Source: Candidatus Aquiluna sp. IMCC13023 (lineage in GTDB: Bacteria; Actinomycetota; Actinomycetes; Actinomycetales; Microbacteriaceae). Taken from it: a stretch of DNA of 64,000 nt. The translations under genes and the position numbers were made by a program. The stretch spans positions 1 through 64,000 of the forward strand of contig NZ_AJKR01000001.1 of the NCBI RefSeq assembly GCF_000257665.1, written 5' to 3'. Under the pieces are notes generated by a model. That model did not search any database and was not told the DNA's origin. It was given only the letters and a program-made list of their open reading frames with translations. Shown piece after piece: positions 55,521-64,000 of the stretch; the stretch's first letter is position 1; every line of letters starts with the position of its first letter.

Positions 55521-57038
55521 ATGAATGCAACCCTAAAGCTAGGCAGCTTGGATGACCTAAGGGCTTTTAGGCGCCTGCTTTTGGTTCCTTTCGACCATCT
55601 AAATTTCGACCGCGGAGTCCTCAAGGACGCTGACCCGGCAACCGATATCGTGCTTTTTGTTCAGAGCGAACGAATGGTCACCGGTCGGCCATTTCATAAA
55701 GAGCGGCTATTTTTCTTGATCTCTTCCGCCAGGCACTTCGCGGCGGAACTTGAAAAGTCTGGATTCACTGTTTTGTTTATCGAGGCAGAGACAACAACCG
55801 CTGGAATCACTGAGGCAAGAAAGGCCGTTGGGGAATTACCGGTCTTGTGTGCAGAGCCGTCTTCTTTTAGGCAGCGATCTCAGCTTGCTAATTTCGGTGT
55901 CGAGTTTGTGGAGAATGATTTCTTCTTGACGCCAAGAAGGTTATTTCAAGAGTGGGCCGGTGGCCAAAAAAGCTTTGTAATGGAGAACTTCTATAGGGCC
56001 CAAAGAGTTCGTCTTGACCTGTTAGTTACGGACGGTAAGCCGGAACAGGGTCGCTGGAACTTTGATGCCGATAACCGGCTGCCACCACCTAAGAATTACA
56101 CCTGGCCAGAAAGGCTCACCCACGCTCGCGACAAAATCGATACTGATGTAGCAAAGAGCCTGAATTACGAACCGACTGACAGTTGGGCCACCACTCGGGA
56201 TGGAGCACTTAGGCAGCTTGAACACTTTTTGAATAATCACCTTGCGGGCTTCGGGCCATACGAAGATGCCGTGACACTCGATGAATGGTCTCTGCACCAC
56301 AGTCTTTTGAGTCCCTACCTAAATAATGGCCTGATCACACCTGCCGAAGTGGTGGCTGCCGCCATCGAGCGCTACAACGAGGGCCACGCTCCGATTGAGT
56401 CAGTGGAGGCCTTTGTTCGGCAAATTATTGGCTGGCGCGAATACATAAATGGCATGTACTGGTTTTTGGGCGAAGACTACAAAGAGCTAAATGGCCTTAG
56501 TGCGACCCGAAAGCTACTGCCACTGTTTGCGGATTCATCGAAAACCAAAATGAACTGCGTTAGCCAAGTCGTTTCACACGTGGAGACGCGAGCTTGGACC
56601 CACCACATCCCAAGGCTCATGATTCTTAGTAACTTGGCCCTTGTCACCGGCACCAATCCACAGGAGTTTTTAGATTGGATGCGAGAGCAGTTTGTCGATG
56701 CAGCCGAATGGGTAATGGTGCCGAACATCATCGGCATGGGAGTTCATGCCGATAGCGGCCGCCTTATGACCAAGCCCTATGCGGCCGGTGGGGCCTATAT
56801 CAATCGGATGACGCAATACTGCAAGGGCTGCGCATACGACCCTAAGAAGCGAGTGGGCGACGATGCCTGTCCATTCACCACTTTGTATTGGGATTTTCTT
56901 GACCGACACAAAGAAGAATTCAAGAAAAATCACCGCATGAGTCAGCAGGTGTTTGGGTTGAATCGACTATCGGACTTGCCCGAGCTCAAAACTCGTGCCG
57001 CGGAGGTTCTAAGTGGCTTGAGTGAAGGAAAAATCTAG
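55521..57038 (+). CDS. FeS-BCP-type photolyase/cryptochrome
   Basis: The 505-residue protein belongs to the FeS bacterial cryptochrome/photolyase group (PhrB-like). An N-terminal antenna domain (about 1-145, LLLVPFDHLNFDRGVL) precedes the FAD-binding helical domain with TRAWTHHIPRLMIL. Four Cys expected to bind a 4Fe-4S cluster are Cys346, Cys434, Cys437 and Cys450 (YCKGCAYDP, DACPF), each four below the PhrB positions as I recall them. Known members repair (6-4) photoproducts with blue light. It stands alone in its transcript. Confidence 0.92.
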   Translation: MNATLKLGSLDDLRAFRRLLLVPFDHLNFDRGVLKDADPATDIVLFVQSERMVTGRPFHKERLFFLISSARHFAAELEKSGFTVLFIEAETTTAGITEARKAVGELPVLCAEPSSFRQRSQLANFGVEFVENDFFLTPRRLFQEWAGGQKSFVMENFYRAQRVRLDLLVTDGKPEQGRWNFDADNRLPPPKNYTWPERLTHARDKIDTDVAKSLNYEPTDSWATTRDGALRQLEHFLNNHLAGFGPYEDAVTLDEWSLHHSLLSPYLNNGLITPAEVVAAAIERYNEGHAPIESVEAFVRQIIGWREYINGMYWFLGEDYKELNGLSATRKLLPLFADSSKTKMNCVSQVVSHVETRAWTHHIPRLMILSNLALVTGTNPQEFLDWMREQFVDAAEWVMVPNIIGMGVHADSGRLMTKPYAAGGAYINRMTQYCKGCAYDPKKRVGDDACPFTTLYWDFLDRHKEEFKKNHRMSQQVFGLNRLSDLPELKTRAAEVLSGLSEGKI

Positions 57039-57112
57039 GCCCAGGGATCGAGCAATTAGATGGCTGGAATGGCTCTCAAATCTCCCGACAAGGCCGCTGA
57101 CTTGCTGCCTTG

Positions 57113-57556
57113 CTACTTTGCGCTGAGTTTCAAAAGAAACTGGCCGGCACCGGGGGTTATTTCGGTGAAGAACTTGGTGGTTGGCGCGAGCCTTGACAAG
57201 CGGTCCAATAGCCAGATGGACGCCTGTTCGGCATCTTCGTTGGTTGCGCAACGGCCGACGGCTTCCCTGCCGCCTTTTTTTGCGAGGCGTTCGACCGATT
57301 CAAATATTGCTGCTGGGTCAAAGACAAACAGCTCCTTTGACCAAGGAACAACCGGCGCAATCTTGCCGCGCATAGTGTTGCAGGAACGGTGGGCCAGTCG
57401 TTCAACGGTCGTGGCTCCCTTTTTGGCCTTTGAGGCTGCGTAGCTGTCGGCACTTGGTCCTTGGTCAGAATTCACAGAACCATCTGGGTCTACTGGCTCA
57501 TCGCATAGCCAACAGCGCCAGTTATCATTTTGGCCAATTTGATTTAGATCGCTCAT
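57113..57556 (-). CDS. Small protein with HNH-like zinc finger
   Basis: The 147-residue protein has CWLC (Cys15, Cys18) and HRSCN (His56, Cys59, Asn60), the spacing and order of an HNH-type zinc-binding core, followed by about 85 residues without known motif. It is convergent with the photolyase gene. Nuclease activity is only a family-level guess; the rest of the ββα-metal signature is weak. Confidence 0.6.
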   Translation of the reverse strand: MSDLNQIGQNDNWRCWLCDEPVDPDGSVNSDQGPSADSYAASKAKKGATTVERLAHRSCNTMRGKIAPVVPWSKELFVFDPAAIFESVERLAKKGGREAVGRCATNEDAEQASIWLLDRLSRLAPTTKFFTEITPGAGQFLLKLSAK

Positions 57557-57753
57557 TATTACCGCCCTCAAAGTGAACTTTAGTCAGGCTAAGAACAGGC
57601 CGCTGAGATAACAGGAACGTGATTGATATTCTTGTTGAAATTTAATTAGTTTTTGCTTGGTTTGATTGAATCCGGGCAAGTGCGATTGGATAAAAAAGTG
57701 AGTAATCAGAAAACTACGAGGCTTGACCTGAGCCTGATTGTTGAGGCTGCCAG

Positions 57754-58401
57754 ATGCCAGTAATGCCAATGTTTCCGTTGGGCCTAGTTCTTATGCCCCA
57801 CCTGCCGCTTGACCTAAGAATCTTCGAGGAGCGCTATCTAAAACTGCTTGGCGATTTGCTCGGAGATGAAAACCCAGAGTTTGGTGTTGTTCTCAACGGT
57901 CGTGGTGAGGATGAGCGTGGCAAGGAAAAGCGCTTTGACATGGGCACGGTGGCTCTCGTGACAGACATTGGCACCACCGAGGAGTTTTATGGTTTGCAAT
58001 CAGTTGGGGGATCTAGGTTCAAGGTGAATGCTTGGCTTCCGGATGACCCATATCCGATCGCCGATATCGATTTCTTGCCTGATCTAGTTTGGGACAATGG
58101 TCTTGAACCACTTCGGCAGGAACTCGAGACAAAGGTCCGAAAGCTATTGTCTTTCGCAAGCGAGTTTGCTGATTTACAGTATGGGGCGGACACGATTTTG
58201 AGTGATGACCCCATGGAGGCCTCCTGGCAACTTGCGGGAGTATTACCGGTTGGTCAGTTAGATCAGATTGACTTGCTGCAGTCGCAGTCCACCGAAGAGC
58301 TATTGACGAGGGCACAGCACATCGTGGATAACGCCGATGACACCCTCCACGCCATGATCACGGACCAAGAAGGCGTTGGCCTGACTGACGATGAGGACTA
58401 G
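57754..58401 (+). CDS. Lon substrate-binding-domain protein
   Basis: The 215-residue protein has the Lon N-terminal (LonSB) domain, PMFPLGLVLMPHLPLDLRIFE and RYLKLLGDLL, and a helical second half, but no AAA or protease domain. Such stand-alone proteins are common in Actinobacteria and their role is unknown. Confidence 0.85.
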   Translation: MPVMPMFPLGLVLMPHLPLDLRIFEERYLKLLGDLLGDENPEFGVVLNGRGEDERGKEKRFDMGTVALVTDIGTTEEFYGLQSVGGSRFKVNAWLPDDPYPIADIDFLPDLVWDNGLEPLRQELETKVRKLLSFASEFADLQYGADTILSDDPMEASWQLAGVLPVGQLDQIDLLQSQSTEELLTRAQHIVDNADDTLHAMITDQEGVGLTDDED

Positions 58402-58413
58402 ATCGTAGGTGAG

Positions 58414-58436
58414 GTGAGTGCCTTGGCACCGTTTTT
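58414..58436 (+). terminator. Weak terminator-like hairpin after the LonSB gene
   Basis: GTGC (58418-58421) pairs with GCAC (58426-58429) around CTTG, followed by G and five T. The stem is short, so confidence is low. The rest of 58402-58621 shows nothing I can name. Confidence 0.35.
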
Positions 58437-58621
58437 ACGCTGCGGTAGATAAAGTTCAAATCAGAAAGATTTTGACGAATCGACTCATTATTGGGCGACC
58501 GAAAATCATTTCGCCTAGTCGGATCGGGAACTCTTCGATTCATTGCCATCAGTCGGACAGGCATCACTGGTTCCAAAACGCGAGCTAAGACCCATAAAAA
58601 CCGATAATGTGATGGGGAATT

Positions 58622-58678
58622 ATGAGCAATTTATCTGAGTTGGCTAGAAGATTCGATAGGGAAGACTTATGTCAGTAA
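58622..58678 (+). CDS. Possible 18-residue upstream ORF overlapping the pntA start
   Basis: The frame [18 protein letters not shown] ends ten bases inside pntA, in another frame. It has GGGGA (58612-58616 region) five to six bases before its ATG, and the pntA ribosome site AGGGAAG lies within it. Translation of this short frame would bring ribosomes to the pntA start. No direct evidence that it is expressed. Confidence 0.3.
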   Translation: MSNLSELARRFDREDLCQ

Positions 58679-60204
58679 TTGGAGTAGTGACCGAGCAGTC
58701 ACAAGAATCTAGAGTTTCGGCCACCCCAGAAACCGTAAAGAAGCTTCTTGCACTGGGATATGAGGTCCTAGTTGAAAAGGGCGCGGGAGCCAAGGCAGCA
58801 TTCCCGGATTCCGCCTATAAAGAGGCAGGCGCCAAGGTAGTTGCAGGAGCCTCCGCATGGAAAGCAAACATCGTCTTGAAGGTCGATGCACCCACAGACT
58901 CCGAAGTAAAGAAACTCCAGGCTGGAACGGTTCTTGTCGGCCTGTTGAGCCCTGCTTTTAAGCCTGAGCTCCTCGAAGCTCTTGCCAAGCGGAAGGTTAC
59001 CGCGTTAGCAATGGACGCAGTGCCAAGAATTTCCAGAGCTCAGTCCATGGATGTGCTCAGCTCAATGGCGAACATTGCTGGTTACCGTGCGGTGGTTGAA
59101 GCCGCTCACGAATTTGGTCGCTTCTTCACCGGTCAGGTTACTGCCGCCGGAAAAGTGCCTCCGGCGAAGGTTTTGGTTGCCGGTGCTGGAGTGGCGGGGC
59201 TTGCAGCAATTGGTTCTGCATCGAGTCTCGGAGCTATCGTCCGAGCAACCGATCCGCGCCCAGAGGTTTCCGACCAGGTTCGCTCAATCGGAGGCGTCTA
59301 CTTGCCCGTTGAGGTTGAAGAGAAGATGGAGACCGGCGACGGTTACGCGAAGGCCACAAGTGACGCTTATAACAAGCGCGCTGCAGAGATGTATTCGGAG
59401 CAGGCTGCGGACGTTGACATTATTATCACCACCGCTTTGATCCCAGGACGACTCGCTCCAAAGCTAATAACTGCAAAAGACGTCGCCCTTATGAAATCCG
59501 GAAGCGTGATTGTGGACATGGCTGCGGCCCAGGGCGGCAACGTGGCGGGTTCAGTAGCGGGAAAAAAGGTCGTCACCAAAAACGGTGTCACCATCCTTGG
59601 TTACACCGATCTACCAAGCAGGCTTCCAGCTCAGTCTTCACAGCTCTATGGCACCAACCTGGTAAACCTTTTGAAGCTGCTAACCCCAGCGGCAGATGGC
59701 AAGCTAGTGCTTGATTTCGAGGATGTTGTTCAACGTGCCGTGACAGTAGTCAAGGCCGGTGAGATAACTTGGCCGCCACCACCAATTCAAGTTTCTGCAG
59801 CCCCACAGGCTGCAGCTCCTGTTGAAGCTGTTGTTGAGAAAAAGAAGATGTCGGCGCAGACCAAGAGCATCTTGATTGGTTTGGGCTTCGCTGCAGCTTT
59901 TGCCGTAATTTCATTCGCACCTCCCTTGTTGCAGCAGCACTTTCTAGTCTTATCCCTGGCCGTAGTGGTCGGGTTCTATGTCATCGGCAAGGTTCACCAC
60001 GCTCTTCACACTCCGTTGATGAGCGTTACCAACGCAATCTCTGGAATCGTGGTGGTTGCAGCCATCTTGCAGGTCACCGATTCCAATGGTTTGATTCAGA
60101 TACTCGCTGCAATTGGTGTGACGCTTGCGAGCATAAATGTCTTTGGAGGCTTCGCGGTTACCCGCCGAATGCTCAAGATGTTCACGAAGGGTGAGAGCCG
60201 ATGA
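58669..60204 (+). CDS. pntA: NAD(P) transhydrogenase subunit alpha
   Basis: PntA with PntB uses the proton gradient to transfer hydride from NADH to NADP. The 511-residue protein has the NAD-binding domain I (about 1-370; [34 protein letters not shown]) and a C-terminal membrane part with four helices (about 400-500), so both alpha parts are fused. It overlaps pntB in ATGA. Confidence 0.94.
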   Translation: MSVIGVVTEQSQESRVSATPETVKKLLALGYEVLVEKGAGAKAAFPDSAYKEAGAKVVAGASAWKANIVLKVDAPTDSEVKKLQAGTVLVGLLSPAFKPELLEALAKRKVTALAMDAVPRISRAQSMDVLSSMANIAGYRAVVEAAHEFGRFFTGQVTAAGKVPPAKVLVAGAGVAGLAAIGSASSLGAIVRATDPRPEVSDQVRSIGGVYLPVEVEEKMETGDGYAKATSDAYNKRAAEMYSEQAADVDIIITTALIPGRLAPKLITAKDVALMKSGSVIVDMAAAQGGNVAGSVAGKKVVTKNGVTILGYTDLPSRLPAQSSQLYGTNLVNLLKLLTPAADGKLVLDFEDVVQRAVTVVKAGEITWPPPPIQVSAAPQAAAPVEAVVEKKKMSAQTKSILIGLGFAAAFAVISFAPPLLQQHFLVLSLAVVVGFYVIGKVHHALHTPLMSVTNAISGIVVVAAILQVTDSNGLIQILAAIGVTLASINVFGGFAVTRRMLKMFTKGESR

Positions 60205-61598
60205 GCGCCGTCGCACTAGCAAACTCCGCATACATTGTTTCAGCACTGCTTTTCATCATGAGCCTTGCAGGTCTCAGCAAGCATGAGACCGCAAGAACCG
60301 GTTTGGTTTATGGAATGGCAGGTATGGCCATTGCCATCTCTGCAACCATTTGGCTCACGTTGTCAGGCGAGTGGAACGACTCAACCTCCACCGGCTTTGT
60401 GCTTTTGGTTGCAGCCCTGTTGGTGGGAGCTCTAATTGGGCTCTGGCGGGCCCGAGTGGTCGCAATGACAGGCATGCCTGAACTCATTGCCCTTTTCCAC
60501 AGCTTCGTTGGTCTAACGGCCGTGTTGGTTGGTTGGAACGGTGCTCTACACACAGCAGATGTCACAGCTGAGATGATCGGTGTTCACCGTGCAGAAGTGT
60601 TCATCGGAGTCTTTATTGGTGCCGTTACCTTTACTGGTTCGATCGTTGCCTACCTAAAGCTCTCGGCAAAGATTTCCTCCAAGCCACTTATGCTCCCGGG
60701 CAAGAACCTGCTAAATCTCTCGGCATTGGTTGGCTTTTTAGTTCTAACGGTTTGGTATGTAATCACACCGGATCTGTGGCTTTTGATATCAGTAACAATC
60801 CTTGCACTGGCTCTTGGTTGGCACTTGGTTGCATCAATTGGTGGTGGGGACATGCCAGTGGTTGTCTCGATGCTAAACAGCTATTCCGGTTGGGCAGCAG
60901 CTGCAACTGGATTCTTACTAAGCAACAACTTGCTTATTGTTACCGGTGCCCTAGTCGGTTCCTCCGGTGCTTACCTTTCTTACATCATGTGCAAGGCAAT
61001 GAACCGTTCCTTCATTTCGGTGATCGCCGGTGGCTTCGGTATTGAAGCCCCTTCCTCTGAAGAGGAAGAGCAGGGTGTTCACACCGAGATAGATGCTGGA
61101 TCCGTGGCTGAACTTCTTAGCAATGCCAGCAGCGTGGTTATTACTCCCGGCTACGGCATGGCAGTAGCTCAAGCTCAGTATCCGGTTGCAGATCTTGCAA
61201 AGCGCCTGCGCGACAAAGGTGTGAATGTTCGATTTGGAATTCACCCGGTCGCAGGGCGTCTTCCAGGACACATGAACGTGCTTCTTGCTGAAGCAAAGGT
61301 TCCCTACGACATCGTGCTTGAGATGGACGAGATCAACGACGAACTTTCTCAGACCTCAGTGGTTCTAGTCATAGGCGCCAATGACACCGTGAACCCAGCC
61401 GCCACCGACAACCCAGGCAGCCCAATCGCCGGCATGCCGGTGCTGAAGGTCTGGGAGGCTGAGAGCGTGATTGTCTTCAAGCGCTCAATGGCCTCTGGTT
61501 ACGCAGGTGTTGCAAACCCACTGTTCTACAAGGACAACGCCAGAATGCTCTTTGGCGATGCCAAAGATCGGGTTGAGGACATTCTCAGAGCTCTTTGA
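60201..61598 (+). CDS. pntB: NAD(P) transhydrogenase subunit beta
   Basis: The 465-residue protein has about eight or nine membrane helices (first 260 residues), including the conserved His/Ser/Asn segment [13 protein letters not shown], and the NADP-binding domain III from about 290 with [38 protein letters not shown] (in part) and [14 protein letters not shown]. Confidence 0.95.
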   Translation: MSAVALANSAYIVSALLFIMSLAGLSKHETARTGLVYGMAGMAIAISATIWLTLSGEWNDSTSTGFVLLVAALLVGALIGLWRARVVAMTGMPELIALFHSFVGLTAVLVGWNGALHTADVTAEMIGVHRAEVFIGVFIGAVTFTGSIVAYLKLSAKISSKPLMLPGKNLLNLSALVGFLVLTVWYVITPDLWLLISVTILALALGWHLVASIGGGDMPVVVSMLNSYSGWAAAATGFLLSNNLLIVTGALVGSSGAYLSYIMCKAMNRSFISVIAGGFGIEAPSSEEEEQGVHTEIDAGSVAELLSNASSVVITPGYGMAVAQAQYPVADLAKRLRDKGVNVRFGIHPVAGRLPGHMNVLLAEAKVPYDIVLEMDEINDELSQTSVVLVIGANDTVNPAATDNPGSPIAGMPVLKVWEAESVIVFKRSMASGYAGVANPLFYKDNARMLFGDAKDRVEDILRAL

Positions 61599-61610
61599 TG
61601 TTGCGCTGGC

Positions 61611-62711
61611 TTATTGCTCTGCCTGAGCCACTGTCTGAAGCTCACTCCTAAGGTTTGGGCAACATCCAATGGCGCAATTATCGGCCCACGGACCTAAGGG
61701 TGAGAGCGCCTTCTTGTCAGATCCCTTGATGCGCTCGAGTATCAAATCAGCAATGCCGTCGACGAATGCGTGATGATCAGAAGCGGTAGCGGCTCTTAAG
61801 AAGTGCATACCTAGCTCCTCTGCGGTTTCCTTGGCCTCATTGTCTAGATCCCAGACAACCTCTACGTGGTCACTCACAAAGCCAATAGGCACGACCATAA
61901 CTGCGGTTTTTCCAGACTCATGGGCAGAGCGGATTGCATCGTTCACATCTGGCTCAAGCCAGGGCGTCTGCGGACTGCCGGACCTGGACTGGTAGACAAC
62001 TTCCCAATTTGGAGATTCTTGCTCAAGTCGCTTGGTGACGGCATCGATTACTAGCCCGCCGGCAACTAGGTGTTGTGCCTCGTAGGCACCACCGGGAGCG
62101 GTGAACTCATCCCGTCTTGTTGGAGGGCCACTGGTTTCGCCCATGGTGTTCGGGATTGAGTGAGTGGCAAACATGATTTGGATGTCTTTGTCTTCGATGC
62201 CCTCGCCGCGGAATTGAGTTAGCTTTCTAGCAACATCTTCAATCACTGGCTCCAGGAAGCCGGGGTGGTCAAAGTAGTGGCGAACCTTATCGATCTTCAT
62301 CTTGCCAACCAGGTCATTATCATCGAGAGCTTTATAAAGGTTCTCTCGATACTGGCGGCAGCCTGAGTAGGAGGAGTAAGCGCTCGTCACCCACGCCAAA
62401 ACAGTGCGGTGGCCATCCTCGTACATTTGCTTCACAACATCTGCGAAATACGGCTCACTGTTTCGGTTCCCCCAGTAAACCGGGATGTCTATGCCGCGAT
62501 TTGGAAAGTGCTCTTTTAGCTTGGCAAGCAACGCACGGTTCTGGTCATTGATTGGGCTCACGCCACCAAGTGCCATGTAATGGTGAGAGACCTCAACCAG
62601 GCGCTCCTGTGGGATACCGCGACCAGCTGTTACGCGCTCAAGGTATGGCATTACTTCTTCCGGGCCTTCCGGGCCTCCGAACGAGGTCAATAAAATTGCA
62701 TCGTAGGACAT
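61611..62711 (-). CDS. hemH: Coproporphyrin/protoporphyrin ferrochelatase
   Basis: The 366-residue enzyme (CpfC in the coproporphyrin pathway) inserts iron into the porphyrin. Visible are LLTSFGGPEGPEEV, the catalytic-His segment FATHSIPN and GFVSDHVEVVWDLD. The C-terminal NCAIGCCPNLR, with an internal Cys in SGCRQYREN, fits the 2Fe-2S cluster of actinobacterial ferrochelatases. Start is one base before the end of hemQ on this strand, so they are co-transcribed. Confidence 0.94.
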   Translation of the reverse strand: MSYDAILLTSFGGPEGPEEVMPYLERVTAGRGIPQERLVEVSHHYMALGGVSPINDQNRALLAKLKEHFPNRGIDIPVYWGNRNSEPYFADVVKQMYEDGHRTVLAWVTSAYSSYSGCRQYRENLYKALDDNDLVGKMKIDKVRHYFDHPGFLEPVIEDVARKLTQFRGEGIEDKDIQIMFATHSIPNTMGETSGPPTRRDEFTAPGGAYEAQHLVAGGLVIDAVTKRLEQESPNWEVVYQSRSGSPQTPWLEPDVNDAIRSAHESGKTAVMVVPIGFVSDHVEVVWDLDNEAKETAEELGMHFLRAATASDHHAFVDGIADLILERIKGSDKKALSPLGPWADNCAIGCCPNLRSELQTVAQAEQ

Positions 62712-63389
62712 TTAGTTTGTTCCGATCTGGCTAAGTTGTATTTTTCTTCCTGTGTAAAACGGGACCTCTTCGCGCACGTGCAGTCGGGCCTTGGTGTACC
62801 GAAGCTCGCGCATCATATCCACGATCTCGTGTAAATCATCTGACTCAAGCGCCAACAGCCACTCGTAGTCACCTAGAGCAAAGGCCGCGACTGTGCTCGA
62901 GAGAATGCCCGGGAACTCTTGGCCGGCTTTACCGTGCCCAATCAGCATCTCGCGACGTTCTGCCTCCGGCAGCAGGTACCAGTCGTAAGACCTTACGAAT
63001 GGGTAGAAGCAAAGCCAGTCTTTGGGTTCCTTACCCAGCATGAAACCGGGCACGTGGCTTCGGTTGAACTCCGCTGGCCTGTGAAGCCCCATTGCACTGA
63101 AAACGCTCTCGTAGTAAGCGCCTAGGTCGGTTGCTAGAAACGACTTGATCGCACCCTGCACCTCTTCAGCAGTCTCAGCGTGAATCCAAAGCAGTAGGTC
63201 TGCATCACCCCTGAAACCTGTTAGGTCATAGGAGCCGCGAAGCTCAATCCCTTCTTTGGTCAGAGTCTCCTCGAATTCCGCGACCGGAGTGCCGGCGTTT
63301 GTCCTTGGCACGCTTAGTCTTCTAAGTGCGGTCCAGTTCGTGTAGCGAACCGTTCTGTTGATTTCCTCTACCTTAGTTTCCTGTTCCAA
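62712..63389 (-). CDS. hemQ: Coproheme decarboxylase HemQ (ChdC)
   Basis: The 225-residue protein belongs to the chlorite-dismutase-like HemQ family that turns coproheme into haem b with peroxide. FYPFVRSYDWYLLP with the probable catalytic Tyr, LIGHGKAGQEFPG with the haem-ligand His, and FALGDYEWLLALE are typical of the actinobacterial form. It overlaps cgoX by 17 bp. Confidence 0.94.
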   Translation of the reverse strand: MEQETKVEEINRTVRYTNWTALRRLSVPRTNAGTPVAEFEETLTKEGIELRGSYDLTGFRGDADLLLWIHAETAEEVQGAIKSFLATDLGAYYESVFSAMGLHRPAEFNRSHVPGFMLGKEPKDWLCFYPFVRSYDWYLLPEAERREMLIGHGKAGQEFPGILSSTVAAFALGDYEWLLALESDDLHEIVDMMRELRYTKARLHVREEVPFYTGRKIQLSQIGTN

Positions 63390-64000
63390 TGAGATCTCCT
63401 TCTCTAGTTGCTAGCTCGTGTTTTAAAATTCCCAACAGGCCATTTCCTGACATGTATGCGCCGCGCAGCTCTACGCCCAAAGGTTCAACAAGGCGTCTAA
63501 TCCGCTCAATTCTTCTGAGGTGCCCGGCGGATGCTTTGACTAGAGAGTCTTCCCAAAGCACTTCGACTTGACCAAGCAGCTTTGGACTTTTCACTCCGTA
63601 GATCAAGTCGAATGCCGCGAGGATGGCGGATTTTTGTTGGGCGCTGTCTAACCGCGTTGGACTTCTAAAACTAAATCGGACTAGATGCTGATCTTTTTTT
63701 AAATTGCCGTTTAGCCATTCCCACTTTGCATTTAGGTGGGTGGTCGCCTTTACTGCAAGCCCTAAATCTTCTGCTACAAGAGCGCCGGTGCCAATCGGAA
63801 AACTATTGAGCTCCGGTGACTCAACCAGCACTGTCACCAAAAGTGTTTCTAAGGACTCGATCTCCTGAAGGGCTATCGACAGCTCATGAAATTCGAACAA
63901 CATTCTTGCTGCAGCGCTTGCCGTTGTTGCGATAACTAAGTCATTTGCGTAAATGGTTTCTCCCGCTTCAATCTCAAATTGGCCATTGCTCAACTTTGAT
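63373..64000 (-). CDS. hemY: Coproporphyrinogen/protoporphyrinogen oxidase, C-terminal part, cut by right edge
   Basis: The frame is open to position 64000, so only the last 209 residues or so are visible; a TTG near 63993 is internal, not the start. YANDLVIATTASAAARML followed by a substrate domain and the C-terminal FAD segment (GVELRGAYMSGNGLLG) match the HemY/CgoX family. It precedes hemQ and hemH in the order expected for the coproporphyrin-dependent haem pathway. Confidence 0.88.
   Translation of the reverse strand, partial: SKLSNGQFEIEAGETIYANDLVIATTASAAARMLFEFHELSIALQEIESLETLLVTVLVESPELNSFPIGTGALVAEDLGLAVKATTHLNAKWEWLNGNLKKDQHLVRFSFRSPTRLDSAQQKSAILAAFDLIYGVKSPKLLGQVEVLWEDSLVKASAGHLRRIERIRRLVEPLGVELRGAYMSGNGLLGILKHELATREGDLIGTGN

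Noticed and set aside
57060-57443. 127-codon plus-strand frame after the photolyase gene
   Set aside because: The minus-strand frame has the HNH-like Cys/His core and a better start; the plus frame has no ribosome site or motif.

Overview
The window looks like chromosomal DNA from a small-genome, moderate-GC actinobacterium, most likely a planktonic freshwater member of the Microbacteriaceae (Luna-type lineage). This is an inference from gene content and order: hadA-hadB-like MaoC genes beside tRNA-Thr/Met and tRNA-Trp-secE-nusG-rplK-rplA, an nrdHIEF class Ib ribonucleotide reductase operon, the coproporphyrin-type haem genes cgoX-hemQ-hemH, single-NBD xylose-type ABC genes, a heliorhodopsin, and many TTG/GTG or apparently leaderless starts. 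I see no insertion sequence, prophage, integrase or CRISPR array.

Layout. (1) 1-2223, minus: the 5' part of a large secreted protein, open through the left edge, with three tandem DUF3494 ice-binding-type domains followed by an Ala/Asp-rich repeat stalk. (2) 2554-6195: tRNA-Tyr, an orphan sugar-binding lipoprotein, a GH13-family protein whose three catalytic acids are all substituted, then tRNA-Thr and tRNA-Met. (3) 6215-11954: MaoC pair, murB, aspartate-type aminotransferase, tRNA-Trp, secE-nusG, rplK-rplA with a probable L1 site between the last two. (4) 11951-19258: RecB-like nuclease, sugar kinase, unknown membrane protein, HAD phosphatase, glutaredoxin, DEAD-box helicase, and rplJ-rplL behind a leader with a strong hairpin. 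(5) 19258-24146, minus: zupT, then nrdHIEF with two NrdR-like boxes and, as its last cistron, an unannotated 16-residue Cys-rich micropeptide. (6) 24311-30755: copper chaperone, Tat-exported DyP peroxidase, Bcr/CflA exporter, EamA transporter, 6-phosphogluconate dehydrogenase, threonine aldolase. (7) 30847-38873: pta-ackA-lipase operon, a possible leaderless Cys/Met-rich leader peptide ahead of a winged-helix regulator, a YdcZ-type transporter, DUF3817 protein and a GSAM-like aminotransferase. (8) 38930-40550: small regulator with two palindromes, then SbtA-type bicarbonate permease and SbtB-type PII protein. (9) 40609-50786: HrpA, methylmalonate-semialdehyde dehydrogenase, DUF1801 protein, MMPL transporter plus heliorhodopsin, DUF305 lipoprotein. 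(10) 50805-55403: ROK regulator divergent from a xylose-type ABC transporter. (11) 55521-64000: FeS photolyase, HNH-like protein, Lon-substrate-domain protein, pntAB, and the haem genes, with cgoX cut by the right edge.

How the genes fit together. Several loci fit life in sunlit, sometimes icy fresh water: ice-binding protein, heliorhodopsin, FeS photolyase, bicarbonate uptake, and NADPH supply through Gnd and PntAB. The signals I would check first are the Cys-rich micropeptide ending the nrd operon, the catalytically emptied GH13 protein, the leaderless Cys/Met-rich ORF at 34980, the triple DUF3494 protein, the heliorhodopsin beside an MMPL transporter, and SbtAB with its own small regulator.
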